Numbered from the stretch's first letter, positions 44,608 to 53,710 are shown. The stretch is DNA of 64,000 bases from Crocinitomicaceae bacterium (GCA_020635955.1 JACJYW010000012.1:52529-116528); one strand, 5' to 3'. The notes: a model not told the origin generated them from the sequence alone. Made by a program: numbers and translations.

Positions 44608-45360
44608 ATGAGAATAACAATAGATAATGATGCTGCAAAGTTTGTAGTAAGATTAGCGGATACTGAAATGATACTTGGTCAACGTTTGTGCGAAATGTGC
44701 AGCAACGGACCTTTTTTAGAAGAAGATATCGCTCTTTCAAATGTTGCTTTAGATTTGATTGGAAGAGCCGAACAGTTGTACAAGATCGTTTCTGAGATTG
44801 AGAACAAAGGTCTTTCAGCTGATGATTATGCGTACAGACGTAATGAAAGAGAATATTTCTGTTTGAAATTGGTTGAACAACCGAATACTGATTTCGCCTG
44901 GACCATTACTCGTTCTTATTTGCATGATGTTTATGCGAATGAGGTTTTCAAACAGCTGTTGAAAAGTGATATTCCAAATTTGGCAGGTCTTTCTGAAAAG
45001 GTATTGATCGAGATCAGATACAACTTAACGCATGCCAGAGATTGGATGTTGCGATTAGGTATTGGAACTGAAGAAAGCAATTCAAGAGTACAGGGAGCTG
45101 TAGATCAAATGTTTAGATATGTACCTGAGATCTTTCATTGGGATGTCGTTGACAATAAATACTTATCCGACACTGCCGCCATTGAGAAAAGCTGGAAATC
45201 TGAGGTATCAGCTTTGTTGAAAGAAGCCAATATCAAAGAACCTGAATTAATGGATGTGGTAATGAGAGATTACCGTGAGGGATTCCACAGTGAATTCCTT
45301 GGTCACATACTGACTGAAATGCAATTCTTACCACGCGCCTATCCGGACGCAAAATGGTAG
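44608..45360 (+). CDS. paaC: Phenylacetyl-CoA epoxidase structural subunit PaaC
   Basis: A 250-residue ferritin-like subunit that pairs with PaaA and stabilises it; it is a paralogue that lacks a working diiron site. Recognisable segments are VVRLADTEMILGQRLCEMCSNGPFLEED, LIGRAEQL, FAWTITRSYLHDVY and the late HSEFLGHILTEMQFLPRAYP. It overlaps paaD by 7 bases, so the two are translationally coupled. Confidence 0.95.
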   Translation: MRITIDNDAAKFVVRLADTEMILGQRLCEMCSNGPFLEEDIALSNVALDLIGRAEQLYKIVSEIENKGLSADDYAYRRNEREYFCLKLVEQPNTDFAWTITRSYLHDVYANEVFKQLLKSDIPNLAGLSEKVLIEIRYNLTHARDWMLRLGIGTEESNSRVQGAVDQMFRYVPEIFHWDVVDNKYLSDTAAIEKSWKSEVSALLKEANIKEPELMDVVMRDYREGFHSEFLGHILTEMQFLPRAYPDAKW

Positions 45361-45830
45361 CCATTCAAAAAAATAATGAAACTCAAAAGTTCTGGGATCT
45401 CTTAAGTGAGGTCCCGGATCCTGAGATTCCTGTCATCAATTTGGTGGAACTTGGCGTAGTTCGAAACATTGAATTAGATGGCCAAACGATCATTGTAACC
45501 GTTACACCAACTTACACGGGATGTCCGGCTAAGAAATTATTCAATGATCTGATCACTGAAAAATTAAATGTCAACGGGTACAATAATGTTGAGATCATCA
45601 CTCAACTACACCCCGTTTGGAATACAGATTGGTTGTCAGAAGAAACCAAAGCCAAAATGTACAAGGATGGGATCTCACCACCAACGGATGATAATCTTGT
45701 GATCACTTGCCCACATTGTCATTCAACCAACACTGAAATGGTGAGTCAATTTGGCTCTACCCCCTGCCAGTCTTTATACAAATGCTTAGATTGTCTGGAA
45801 CCGTTCAATTATTTCAAGTGTCACCGTTAA
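45354..45830 (+). CDS. paaD: Phenylacetyl-CoA epoxidase maturation protein PaaD
   Basis: A 158-residue protein of the MIP18/DUF59 family with a zinc-ribbon-like tail. The DUF59 part has SEVPDPEIPVINLVELGVV and the PTYTGCPA loop, whose cysteine is conserved in Fe-S assembly factors; the C-terminus has CPHC and CLDC pairs and ends FKCHR. PaaD is needed to load the diiron or Fe-S centres of the PaaABC(E) complex. The usual reductase gene paaE is not next to it and not elsewhere in the window. Confidence 0.94.
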   Translation: MVAIQKNNETQKFWDLLSEVPDPEIPVINLVELGVVRNIELDGQTIIVTVTPTYTGCPAKKLFNDLITEKLNVNGYNNVEIITQLHPVWNTDWLSEETKAKMYKDGISPPTDDNLVITCPHCHSTNTEMVSQFGSTPCQSLYKCLDCLEPFNYFKCHR

Positions 45831-45856
45831 ACGCTAGATAATCAGCAACTTTGTGT

Positions 45857-45864
45857 TATCTTTG
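45857..45864 (+). promoter_or_regulatory. -7 box (TATCTTTG) for the SpoIIE phosphatase gene
   Basis: A perfect match 9 bases before the ATG at 45874. It also argues against the upstream GTG (45853), which lies before the box. No -33 TTG at normal spacing. Confidence 0.5.
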
Positions 45865-45873
45865 ATAGATCAG

Positions 45874-48060
45874 ATGAGCACTTTCCTAAGGATAACCATA
45901 TTAATGACATTACTCGTTTCAAAGGTGTCATTTACGCAATCTGATTCCATCTTAACTTCTCTTCATGTCTATGATCTTTTAAAAGGCAAGAAGGCCACTA
46001 TTAAAGACTCAACTGTTGTGATCGATCTTATGAAGATTCATGAAGATTTGAAATACACTTCTCCCGAATCTTCAGAAGAATTATGTCTCTATGCTTATAG
46101 ATTATCAGAAAAAATTGGTTATAAAGCTGGTGTCGTTCAAGGACTAAGAGGTGTTGGAGACATGAAAATGGTTCAGGATCAACTTGATTCATCCATAGTT
46201 TATATTGACCAGGCATTGGATTTTGCTCAAAAGAATGACCTGACATATGAGCTAATGGAAACCTATTATTCCAAGGGAAACTGGATGTTCTATAAGTCAG
46301 AATATGAAAAGGCTTTGGAGTTTTATTTTAAGGTAGATCAGTTGGCGCATGACAATTTCCCCCGCAACATGGCTGGATCAGCAAATGGAATTGGTTTAGT
46401 TTATCGTGTCATAGGGAACATGGAAAAATCCAAGGAATATTTTCAGGAAGCCTATCGGTTAGGAAAAGTGTACAAAGACACTTCTGATGTTATACAATCG
46501 CTCAATAACCTGGGAATTATTGCAAAAAATGAAGACAGCTTAGAATTGGCACTCGATTATTATAATGAAGGACTTGAATTAGCCGAATCAACGGGAAACC
46601 TGAGAAAAAAAGGTGAGATCTATTTTAACATGTCTATAGTTTATCAAAAGCAAAAAAATGATGAATTAGCCATAGAATACATGGAAAAATCTGCTGGTGT
46701 TACGAGAATTATAGGCAATGATAGAGGGATTGCCCTTGACTATTATAACATTGCCTATTTCTATATGGAAAACAAACAATTCAAAAAATCGATTGAAAAG
46801 ATGGAGTTGGCACTCTACTATGGTGAAAAAGCACAATATGATGAATTAGTATTAGAGTCTCATACAAGTCTTGGTGAGTGTTATTCTAAAATTGGAGATT
46901 TTAAAAAAGCCTACAAGCATATTCATACCGCGTATAACCTACGAGATTCTATGGATTACTCACAAGCCATAAGCGTTGCCATGGAAATGGAGAATCAACT
47001 CAAACTAACAAGACAGGCCGTTGAGGATTCACTTACTGCTGAAAAGTTGGAAATGGAGCAATTGCATCAGGAACGCATGAATGAGGAAAAACTTAAATCA
47101 AGAGAGTATTTACTCTTTGCCTCATTTGGATTGATCGCTATGTTCATTGTAGGTCTTTTTATTACCATTCGAGGACGTATTCAATTGAAAAAGAAAAACC
47201 AGATCATTACCAAGCAGAAAGACGAAATTGAGATTGTTCATAAAGAGATCACAGATAGTATAAATTATGCTCAACGTATACAAAATGCCCTGATCTCCGG
47301 CAATGAAGAATGGGATAAGATCAGTCCGCAGCATTATATACTTTTTAACCCAAAAGATGTAGTGAGCGGAGATTTTCATTGGGCCTATCATTCAGATGCT
47401 GAGAACATTTCAATTTGGGTGACAGCCGATTGCACTGGTCACGGAGTTCCAGGAGCCTTTATGTCCGTATTAGGGATTGGTTTTTTAAATGAGATCATTG
47501 TTGAGAGTGGAAAACGAAATGGCGGTGAAATTTTGGATCTATTGAGAATCAAGATCATCAAAGCTCTGGCTCAAAAGAATTCCATTATTCAACAAAAAGA
47601 TGGTATGGATATGGCACTTTGTATTTGGGATAAAAATACGGATACCTTGAGTTATACTGGAGCCAACAATCCATTGTATGTTATCAGAAAAACGGAACTG
47701 GTTGATTTTGAAAAGTATGAAAAGAATATCACCCACCCCACAAATGGTCACACTTTAATAGAACTTAGAGCTAATAAAATGCCTGTAGGTTTTCAAAACG
47801 AAGAACATCAGAGCTTTAGTTCCAAAACTTTTCAATTAATGAAAGGTGATCTCATAATTTCCTTCACGGATGGTTTCGCGGACCAATTTGGTGGCCCAAG
47901 AGGAAAGAAATTAAAGTATAAACCTTTCAAGGATATATTACTGGATACACACACCAAACCGGTTAAACTTCAAAGCGAGATCCTGCTTCAAAAGTTCAAT
48001 GAATGGAGAGGAAATTACGAGCAAATTGATGATGTTTGCATAGTGGGTATTAAAGTTTAA
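45874..48060 (+). CDS. TPR sensor with membrane segment and SpoIIE-type PP2C phosphatase domain
   Basis: A 728-residue signalling protein. The ATG at 45874 gives a signal peptide (MSTFLRITILMTLLVSKVSF). Residues 30-350 are TPR-type repeats in the periplasm (ANGIGLVYRVIGNMEKSKEY and similar), then a coiled coil, one membrane helix (about 413-432) and the linker ITDSINYAQRIQNALI typical of Bacteroidota sensors. The cytoplasmic SpoIIE/PP2C domain (about 470-728) has its metal aspartates in SGDFHW (D500), TADCTGHGVPGAFMS (D519) and FTDGFADQFGG. It should dephosphorylate an anti-sigma antagonist or similar protein; SiaC- and STAS-like candidates lie 5-6 kb downstream. Signal unknown. Confidence 0.88.
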   Translation: MSTFLRITILMTLLVSKVSFTQSDSILTSLHVYDLLKGKKATIKDSTVVIDLMKIHEDLKYTSPESSEELCLYAYRLSEKIGYKAGVVQGLRGVGDMKMVQDQLDSSIVYIDQALDFAQKNDLTYELMETYYSKGNWMFYKSEYEKALEFYFKVDQLAHDNFPRNMAGSANGIGLVYRVIGNMEKSKEYFQEAYRLGKVYKDTSDVIQSLNNLGIIAKNEDSLELALDYYNEGLELAESTGNLRKKGEIYFNMSIVYQKQKNDELAIEYMEKSAGVTRIIGNDRGIALDYYNIAYFYMENKQFKKSIEKMELALYYGEKAQYDELVLESHTSLGECYSKIGDFKKAYKHIHTAYNLRDSMDYSQAISVAMEMENQLKLTRQAVEDSLTAEKLEMEQLHQERMNEEKLKSREYLLFASFGLIAMFIVGLFITIRGRIQLKKKNQIITKQKDEIEIVHKEITDSINYAQRIQNALISGNEEWDKISPQHYILFNPKDVVSGDFHWAYHSDAENISIWVTADCTGHGVPGAFMSVLGIGFLNEIIVESGKRNGGEILDLLRIKIIKALAQKNSIIQQKDGMDMALCIWDKNTDTLSYTGANNPLYVIRKTELVDFEKYEKNITHPTNGHTLIELRANKMPVGFQNEEHQSFSSKTFQLMKGDLIISFTDGFADQFGGPRGKKLKYKPFKDILLDTHTKPVKLQSEILLQKFNEWRGNYEQIDDVCIVGIKV

Positions 48061-48067
48061 GCCCGTT

Positions 48068-48916
48068 TTACAGCTGCCCGTCTGAATGGTATTTACCTTC
48101 TTTCCACACTTCGATCTTTAACAAGATCCCGTCCGCATCATATTTGTACAATTTTCCATTCCAAAGTTTACCGCTTTTGAACTCACCGTCCATCCAGATC
48201 TCATCATTGGTGTTGTACAATTTATTATAGCCATCTCGGCTAAACGGTTTACCATCTTTAATAATCCCTTTATCACCAGAAGGACCACCTGTACCGGCTA
48301 CTTCTTTTTGACCTTTGTCAGGATTGACCATATCACGTTCTTCTTTTTTCGTGATCTGTCCGCTTTCATCATAGACAATGATCTTTTTGATATCACCATT
48401 AGGCCAGTATGTAATGGCTTCTCCAACAGTAACACCATCTTTTTTGGTCATTACCATTTGAGGTGCACCATTATCATAAAAGAATTCAACTTTCCCTTCT
48501 TCTTTTCCGCCATCATTGAACGTTTTGCGCTGGGTAACAATCCCATCTGCATTTTTTACGAGATAATCACCTACCATTTTTTTATCTGTGTAGGTTCCGA
48601 TCTCTCTTTCTTTACCGTTCTCATGGTATTTGATGAACTCACCATAGGGCCTATTATTTCGATAGTTTCCTTTCAGCCTTGGTGTAACTCCATCTTCAAA
48701 ATACTTGACCCACATGCCGTGCTTTCTATCATCAACATAAGGTCCTTCTTCAATTTTTCCATTTGATGGATATCCTTTTTCAGGAAAATCCTTGCCATAG
48801 GTGATCCAATAGCCTTGTTTCAGGCCATCAATAGTTCGATTCAATGTATCTTGCCCGTGTAGTTTGTGAGGTAAAAGGGGCAATACAATTAGTAAGGTTA
48901 ACAACACAGTCTTCAT
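48068..48916 (-). CDS. Secreted YwqK/MORN-type repeat protein
   Basis: A 282-residue exported protein built from repeats of the form G-x-Y/W-x(n)-Y-x-x-G-x-P/I (KHGMWVKYFEDGVTPRLKGNYRNN, KVEFFYDNGAPQM, AITYWPNGDIKKI). This is the MORN/YwqK-like pattern that is very common in Bacteroidota. The start at 48916 gives signal peptide MKTVLLTLLIVLPLL...LHGQ, and the promoter (48924-48954) lies just upstream of it and covers the alternative ATG at 48949, which is rejected. Role unknown; related proteins are annotated as antitoxins but no toxin gene is beside it. Confidence 0.85.
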   Translation of the reverse strand: MKTVLLTLLIVLPLLPHKLHGQDTLNRTIDGLKQGYWITYGKDFPEKGYPSNGKIEEGPYVDDRKHGMWVKYFEDGVTPRLKGNYRNNRPYGEFIKYHENGKEREIGTYTDKKMVGDYLVKNADGIVTQRKTFNDGGKEEGKVEFFYDNGAPQMVMTKKDGVTVGEAITYWPNGDIKKIIVYDESGQITKKEERDMVNPDKGQKEVAGTGGPSGDKGIIKDGKPFSRDGYNKLYNTNDEIWMDGEFKSGKLWNGKLYKYDADGILLKIEVWKEGKYHSDGQL

Positions 48917-48923
48917 AGCTTGA

Positions 48924-48954
48924 TTAAGATAAGAAAAATTAGTTTCCATGTCAA
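48924..48954 (-). promoter_or_regulatory. Promoter of the YwqK/MORN-type gene
   Basis: Minus strand TTG (48952-48954), 20 bases, TATCTTAA (48924-48931; 6 of 8 consensus bases). It decides the start codon in favour of 48916. Confidence 0.45.
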
Positions 48955-48977
48955 TCTATCCAATACTCATACCAAAG

Positions 48978-49028
48978 TTTTGAACAGCTCTAAAATTGAA
49001 CGTTACCCTTTTGATAAGTAGTTCAAAA
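48978..49028. repeat. Inverted repeat in the divergent region before murB
   Basis: TTTTGAAC (48978-48985) and GTTCAAAA (49021-49028), perfect 8-base arms with a 35-base spacer that also holds a half-site ATTGAACG. Lies between the divergent YwqK-type gene and murB; possible operator pair. Confidence 0.35.
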
Positions 49029-49068
49029 ATCCTTTCAACTTATTCAATATCTCCCTAATTTTACTTCA

Positions 49069-50079
49069 ATGGAACTAAAACATCAGGTTGATCTTAAGCC
49101 ATATAACACATTTGGCTTATCTGCCAAAGCAGAAAATTTTTCAACATTCTCAACGGTTGATGAATTAAGACAAATTATCTCTGAAAACAGAGACAAAGAG
49201 CTTCTCGTTCTTGGTGGTGGCAGTAATATGCTGTTAACTAAAGATTATCCCGGATTGGTTTTAAAAAATGAATTGAAAGGGATTGAAGTAATTCAGGAAG
49301 ACCAGGATTTTGTCTTACTAAAAGCCGCGGCTGGTGAGGTATGGCATCAATTAGTTCTACACGCCATTGAAAATGGTTTTGGAGGCATAGAGAACATGTC
49401 TCTTATTCCGGGAAGTGCAGGAGCTGCGCCTATGCAAAACATTGGTGCATATGGCGTAGAGATAAAGGATGTATTTCACGAACTGGAAGCACTTGAAATT
49501 GCAAGTGGTCAAATTAGAAAATTCACCAATAAAGAATGTGATTTCGGTTATCGTGAAAGTGTGTTTAAGCGAGCATTAAAAGGCAAGTATATTATCACTT
49601 CTATCACACTAAAACTGAGTAAAAACCCAATATTAAACACCTCTTATGGCGCCATTGAGGAAAGACTGAAAGAAATGGGTGTGATCCATCCAACGATCAA
49701 AGATGTATCAGACGCCGTGATCTATATTCGTCAAACAAAATTACCTGACCCTGCCCAAATAGGAAATTCAGGAAGTTTCTTTAAAAATCCGGTTATACCG
49801 AAATCTAAATTTGAGGTTATCCGCAATAAGTTTCCGGGTATTTCCAGCTATCCCGTGGATGACAATCATGTAAAACTTGCTGCAGGTTGGCTAATTGACA
49901 ATGCCGGTTGGAAAGGAAAGACTTTTGGTAATTATGGCGTGCATAAAAACCAGGCTTTGGTTTTGGTCAATTATGGCGGGGCAACGGGAAAAGAGATCTA
50001 TCAACTCTCTGAGGATATTATGAATTCGGTGAAAGAGATCTATGATGTTGATTTGGAAAGAGAAGTCAATGTTATCTGA
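49069..50079 (+). CDS. murB: UDP-N-acetylmuramate dehydrogenase (MurB, type I)
   Basis: A 336-residue flavoenzyme that reduces UDP-GlcNAc-enolpyruvate to UDP-MurNAc in peptidoglycan synthesis. The FAD-binding PNTF-like start (KPYNTFGL), VLGGGSNMLL and GSAGAAPMQNIGAYGVE are present. Catalytic residues: R162 in FGYRESVFK, S236 in GNSGSFFKNP, and the C-terminal glutamate in LEREVNVI. The length and the presence of the C-terminal loop region make it the E. coli-like type I. It is a single gene; its last 8 bases overlap the convergent unknown gene. Confidence 0.96.
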   Translation: MELKHQVDLKPYNTFGLSAKAENFSTFSTVDELRQIISENRDKELLVLGGGSNMLLTKDYPGLVLKNELKGIEVIQEDQDFVLLKAAAGEVWHQLVLHAIENGFGGIENMSLIPGSAGAAPMQNIGAYGVEIKDVFHELEALEIASGQIRKFTNKECDFGYRESVFKRALKGKYIITSITLKLSKNPILNTSYGAIEERLKEMGVIHPTIKDVSDAVIYIRQTKLPDPAQIGNSGSFFKNPVIPKSKFEVIRNKFPGISSYPVDDNHVKLAAGWLIDNAGWKGKTFGNYGVHKNQALVLVNYGGATGKEIYQLSEDIMNSVKEIYDVDLEREVNVI

Positions 50080-50671
50080 AGTTTGAAATAGGAATCTCAA
50101 CATTCAAATTCCTTTTCTCAGAAGTAAGATCAGAATATTGAATTTCTAAAAAACAATCATTGTTCTTCTCAACGAATTTTACCCTGTGAATAAATGGTTC
50201 TTTGACAGGTAGCAATTCACGAAAATTTAAACTCACCTTCTGTTTTTCATTTGCAGTTTTATAGTCTAATTGAACAATCATCAGATCAGGCTCACCCATT
50301 TTGTATGGTTTATCACCAGACTGTATATACCAAACATATTTTCCATCCAAAACGAATTCTGTATAGTGTCTACTCGTGGTTTGAAAAAGGATTTCCCCTT
50401 TAGTATTCAATAAATGAATTTCGTATTCACAATGCGCTCCCCTTGAATGTTCATTAATTTGATACACTAAAAAAAGATCGTCAGGAAGATTTATGAGCTT
50501 TTTTTCAAGCAACATTGCGTAACCTCCATAGACGCTTGGCAAGATCAGTTTCCATTCATGCTTTCCTATACAAGAGATCTTGCAGCACATTACATACTTT
50601 TCGAGTTGCTGACCTATTTCAATTAAACAATCAACTTCTTCAATGATATCTTCCTTGTTCAACAGTTTCAT
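50072..50671 (-). CDS. Hypothetical protein, cytoplasmic
   Basis: A 199-residue protein without a signal peptide or membrane segment. It is beta-rich in the middle (YEIHLLNTKGEILFQTTSRHYTEFVLDG) with two adjacent cysteines plus a third near residue 30 (CCKISC). I do not recognise a family. It is the third gene of a tight minus-strand operon after the beta-helix protein (1 base between stop and start), and its 3' end overlaps murB by 8 bases. Confidence 0.78.
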   Translation of the reverse strand: MKLLNKEDIIEEVDCLIEIGQQLEKYVMCCKISCIGKHEWKLILPSVYGGYAMLLEKKLINLPDDLFLVYQINEHSRGAHCEYEIHLLNTKGEILFQTTSRHYTEFVLDGKYVWYIQSGDKPYKMGEPDLMIVQLDYKTANEKQKVSLNFRELLPVKEPFIHRVKFVEKNNDCFLEIQYSDLTSEKRNLNVEIPISNFR

Positions 50672-50672
50672 C

Positions 50673-52025
50673 CTATCTCAATGATTCTTTATTCAGTTTT
50701 TGACTTCCTTTAGGTTTGATCTTTCCTTTCACCTGATTGAATTGTTCTATAACATCACCTTTTGTCTTATACTTTCCTTTAATACCTTTTTCATTTTGGA
50801 TGATATTATTGATAAAATAGATGTTTCCATCAATCGAATTCCTGTTCATAATAATACCATATCCTTCTGCGGTATTTGAAAAGAACACATTATCCGGACC
50901 ATTCTTGCCGTGAGAATTATCAATAACTATTTGCTGACAGATGTTGTGCTGAAACAAATTAGCATAAACATAATTACCATGTAACACCAGATCTCCTGCG
51001 GCATTTGAAGGCAACATTACATCTTCCCAAAAGGGCTCAGATGAGCGATTTGCATGAACAACATTACCATTTGCCCCTGCCTGTAAAAGTATGGCATGTC
51101 TGAGGCGTTTCAGGGTATTTCCTATAATGAGACAATCTGAGGTTGCAAATTGAAGAGTGATCCCATAAGCTTTACCACCATTTCCGTAATCATGAGCATC
51201 CATAATATTACAATTCCGCACTTCACAATGGGATGAGAATTCAAATAAAACATGGGAATAATTACATTTTCTACTGGTAACACCATCAACCCAACAATTC
51301 GCCGCATAACTAAAATGTATGTTAGATGTTTGCTGTTCTGTTTTAGTATTATTCACAATTGCCAGATTCTCAATCCCCACATTAGTGGCCATATCAATAG
51401 GTATGAGCATCACTTTATTTTCAACTGAATACGATCGACGGATAGCTTCATTGGATATGATCTGATCATCTTTTATGCTATTTACACTAATGATCTGACC
51501 TGTTTTTCCTACTGACCAATCAGATGTAACCAGATCCTCATCAATATCTCTCAATAAATAATAATCAGAATTTAAAGCTTTGTTAGCTTCCAGACCTCTA
51601 ATTGCACCAGAAATTACAGTATCTCCTAAGGATAAGTTACTAGCCACTGGATCTACAGCTTCAAGACGTTTTCCGGTAATCTGAATAGGAGATTGTTGGG
51701 ATCCCAGATCAAAGATCAATGTTGTATAAGCTGCTCCTTCTCCTTTGAGAATAAAATTCGATTTGAGCTTGATCGGTTTGGTAAAGTGATATTCACCTTT
51801 CGGAAAATAGACTATACACCCTTCTGGGTTCCCTGCTATAATCTGATCTAACACCTCATCAGGAGATAAATCAGATCCTTCTCGTAACTCTTGAAAATCA
51901 ACCTTTTTGAGTTGAGTCACAGTATTATCCAATAATCCAGCTTTACTCCAATCAATGTCCGGAAGAATTTCCTGACCGTTAACAAGTAATGGTTGTAATA
52001 GAATAAGGGATATTAATATTCTCAT
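50673..52025 (-). CDS. Secreted right-handed beta-helix protein (pectate-lyase-like)
   Basis: A 450-residue exported protein. Signal peptide MRILISLILLQPLLVNGQ. Residues of about 60-140 (EGCIVYFPKGEYHFTKPIKLKSNFILKGEGA) are the pectate_lyase_3/glycosyl hydrolase 28-like beta-helix start, and later turns repeat with Asn-rich stacking (NNTKTEQQTSNIHFSYAANC, RNCNIMDAHDYGNGGKAYG, HANRSSEP). It may be a polysaccharide lyase or hydrolase, but no catalytic residues can be singled out. It sits between a TIGR02453 protein (no gap) and an unknown gene. No T9SS tail, so periplasmic or outer-membrane. Confidence 0.85.
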   Translation of the reverse strand: MRILISLILLQPLLVNGQEILPDIDWSKAGLLDNTVTQLKKVDFQELREGSDLSPDEVLDQIIAGNPEGCIVYFPKGEYHFTKPIKLKSNFILKGEGAAYTTLIFDLGSQQSPIQITGKRLEAVDPVASNLSLGDTVISGAIRGLEANKALNSDYYLLRDIDEDLVTSDWSVGKTGQIISVNSIKDDQIISNEAIRRSYSVENKVMLIPIDMATNVGIENLAIVNNTKTEQQTSNIHFSYAANCWVDGVTSRKCNYSHVLFEFSSHCEVRNCNIMDAHDYGNGGKAYGITLQFATSDCLIIGNTLKRLRHAILLQAGANGNVVHANRSSEPFWEDVMLPSNAAGDLVLHGNYVYANLFQHNICQQIVIDNSHGKNGPDNVFFSNTAEGYGIIMNRNSIDGNIYFINNIIQNEKGIKGKYKTKGDVIEQFNQVKGKIKPKGSQKLNKESLR

Positions 52026-52691
52026 CTACTGAATTGCCTCTTCAAAATAATTCATCAGAGGTTTATTAGCTTTATAACTATCAACCGTTACTTTCAAAAA
52101 GTCATCTTTCAATGCCTCTTTCGGAGAAACTTCTTTAAACCAATAAAACTGCTTATTATAGATCATATCACATTGATCAGCAGCATCTTTGAATTCTTTT
52201 GGAATGACCTTATTTTTCTCCCCTCTCAATTCACCAAAATTATCTTTGAAACCCTTTTCGGAGATCAATTTTTCCAGTTTTTTGGGATTATCTGCAATAC
52301 GCTCTCTGATATTATAAAGCTGTGTTTTATCAGGCATATATACACCACCGTAAATTCGACAGTGCTCAGGACTTATTTCAATGTACAATCCTGGATACGA
52401 CTTATCTTTTCTTCCTTTTGGGGATATGATGGCAGACCTATTCGTCTTATAAGGAGTCTTATCATTGGAGAATCGAATATCCCTATTGATTCTAAAAATG
52501 GCATCTTTTGGTTCTATCTCTATCTTTTTATCAATCTTTCTGATCTCATTCAAAAGATCACCAACAAATTTATCAAACGGTAGTTTAACAGATTTTTGAT
52601 AGCGATCACGATTCGTATCAAACCACTCTTTATTATTATTTGCTGCTAGTTCTTTAAAAAAATCGAAATAATCCTTACTGAAATATGCCAT
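52026..52691 (-). CDS. TIGR02453/DUF2461 family protein
   Basis: A 221-residue cytoplasmic protein. The opening FFKELAANNNKEWFDTNRDRYQKSVKLPFDKFVGDL and the FRINRDIRFSNDKTPYKTNRSAIISPKGRK block are the family signature. Members are widespread in Bacteroidota and elsewhere; their biochemical function is not established. It is first in an operon with the beta-helix and unknown genes, and is divergent from the 52745 gene with a 53-base promoter region. Confidence 0.9.
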   Translation of the reverse strand: MAYFSKDYFDFFKELAANNNKEWFDTNRDRYQKSVKLPFDKFVGDLLNEIRKIDKKIEIEPKDAIFRINRDIRFSNDKTPYKTNRSAIISPKGRKDKSYPGLYIEISPEHCRIYGGVYMPDKTQLYNIRERIADNPKKLEKLISEKGFKDNFGELRGEKNKVIPKEFKDAADQCDMIYNKQFYWFKEVSPKEALKDDFLKVTVDSYKANKPLMNYFEEAIQ

Positions 52692-52744
52692 TGTGTTTTA
52701 TCTAGTTAATTACACTAAATTTAGCCAAAAAAGGAATACAACCT

Positions 52745-53224
52745 ATGCCTCAGATCACAGTAGAAAATATTGAAAAAGCATTGCGTAAAATTGATGGATT
52801 AGAAGAAGAAGCGCTAGATAAATTGATCGAAACGTATACACTTCAACAACAACCATTAGTAGATTATATTCTTCAAGCTGGAATGGAATATCAGAATGAA
52901 GACCTTAATGTCTATGCCATCTACTATTTTGCTGTAATGTGCGAGGCAATCTATCAACAGGGATTATCTCTAAATGGTATTACAGAGGATGATATCGAAG
53001 CGTTTCAGGAGCCTTTTTTGATGGCGCTTGAAGCAATTCATGACAATGAAGATTATGAACCCATGGAAGATCTGATCAAACAGCATAACATGCAACAATT
53101 TATGATCGAAGAAGTGGAATCACCTGACTCTGATGGCGTTATGCTGGATGAGGAAACACAAACTCAACTTTTCATTGTTACTACCTCTATGATCGGCCTA
53201 TTAAACCAGGCAATTAAATCTTAG
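52745..53224 (+). CDS. Hypothetical acidic protein
   Basis: A 159-residue, highly acidic cytoplasmic protein, predicted all-helical (EKALRKIDGLEEEALDKLIETYTL), with no membrane segment or known motif. I do not recognise a family. It lies directly divergent from the TIGR02453 operon and 114 bases before the SiaC-like gene, which has its own promoter. Confidence 0.75.
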   Translation: MPQITVENIEKALRKIDGLEEEALDKLIETYTLQQQPLVDYILQAGMEYQNEDLNVYAIYYFAVMCEAIYQQGLSLNGITEDDIEAFQEPFLMALEAIHDNEDYEPMEDLIKQHNMQQFMIEEVESPDSDGVMLDEETQTQLFIVTTSMIGLLNQAIKS

Positions 53225-53262
53225 CCTATAAAAAGGTGAGATTTGTCGAATTTATTCTCCAT

Positions 53263-53294
53263 TTTGTTAAAAAACGACTGATTGTATAACTTTA
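53263..53294 (+). promoter_or_regulatory. Promoter of the SiaC-like/thioesterase operon
   Basis: TTTG (53263-53266), 20 bases, TAACTTTA (53287-53294; one mismatch to TAnnTTTG). The leader to the ATG at 53339 would be about 40 bases. Confidence 0.5.
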
Positions 53295-53338
53295 ATAGGT
53301 AACTTAGGGTATACTGTTAATGTAAAGTCGAACAGACT

Positions 53339-53710
53339 ATGTCGGTTTATATTGAAGCATCTATAAAAACACCTTCCATTGAAATGGATGAGAAAGAAGG
53401 TAGGATTTCTATAAAAGGGATCTCTATACCTGAAGACCCTCATGAATTCTATCACCCGTTGATGGCGGCCATTGAGGATTATAGAACTCATCCGGCGGAA
53501 AAAACGGCATTAGACCTTCATCTAGAGTATTTTAATACAAGTTCAACACTGATCTTGAGAAACCTGATCAAAAACTTAGGTGAGATCAGAGAAAAAACAG
53601 AACTTGTGGTCAATTGGTTTTTTGAATCTGATGATGAGGACATGAAAGAAGCAGGTGAAGAGTTTAAAATGCTTTTTTCCGAATTGAATTTTAATATTAC
53701 TGCCGTTTAA
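53339..53710 (+). CDS. SiaC family (DUF1987) regulatory phosphoprotein
   Basis: A 123-residue protein. The DUF1987 core reads LEYFNTSSTLILRNLIKNL (from about residue 62); T67 in FNTS corresponds to the phosphorylated threonine in Pseudomonas SiaC, whose state is set by the kinase SiaB and the PP2C phosphatase SiaA and which controls a diguanylate cyclase. No SiaB or GGDEF gene is in the window, but a SpoIIE/PP2C phosphatase lies 5 kb upstream. Its stop overlaps the thioesterase ATG by one base (TAATG), an unexpected coupling. The phosphoprotein role is by homology. Confidence 0.85.
   Translation: MSVYIEASIKTPSIEMDEKEGRISIKGISIPEDPHEFYHPLMAAIEDYRTHPAEKTALDLHLEYFNTSSTLILRNLIKNLGEIREKTELVVNWFFESDDEDMKEAGEEFKMLFSELNFNITAV

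Noticed and set aside
48917..48949. Upstream ATG (48949) for the YwqK-type protein
   Set aside because: It would lie inside the predicted promoter and put extra polar residues before the signal peptide.
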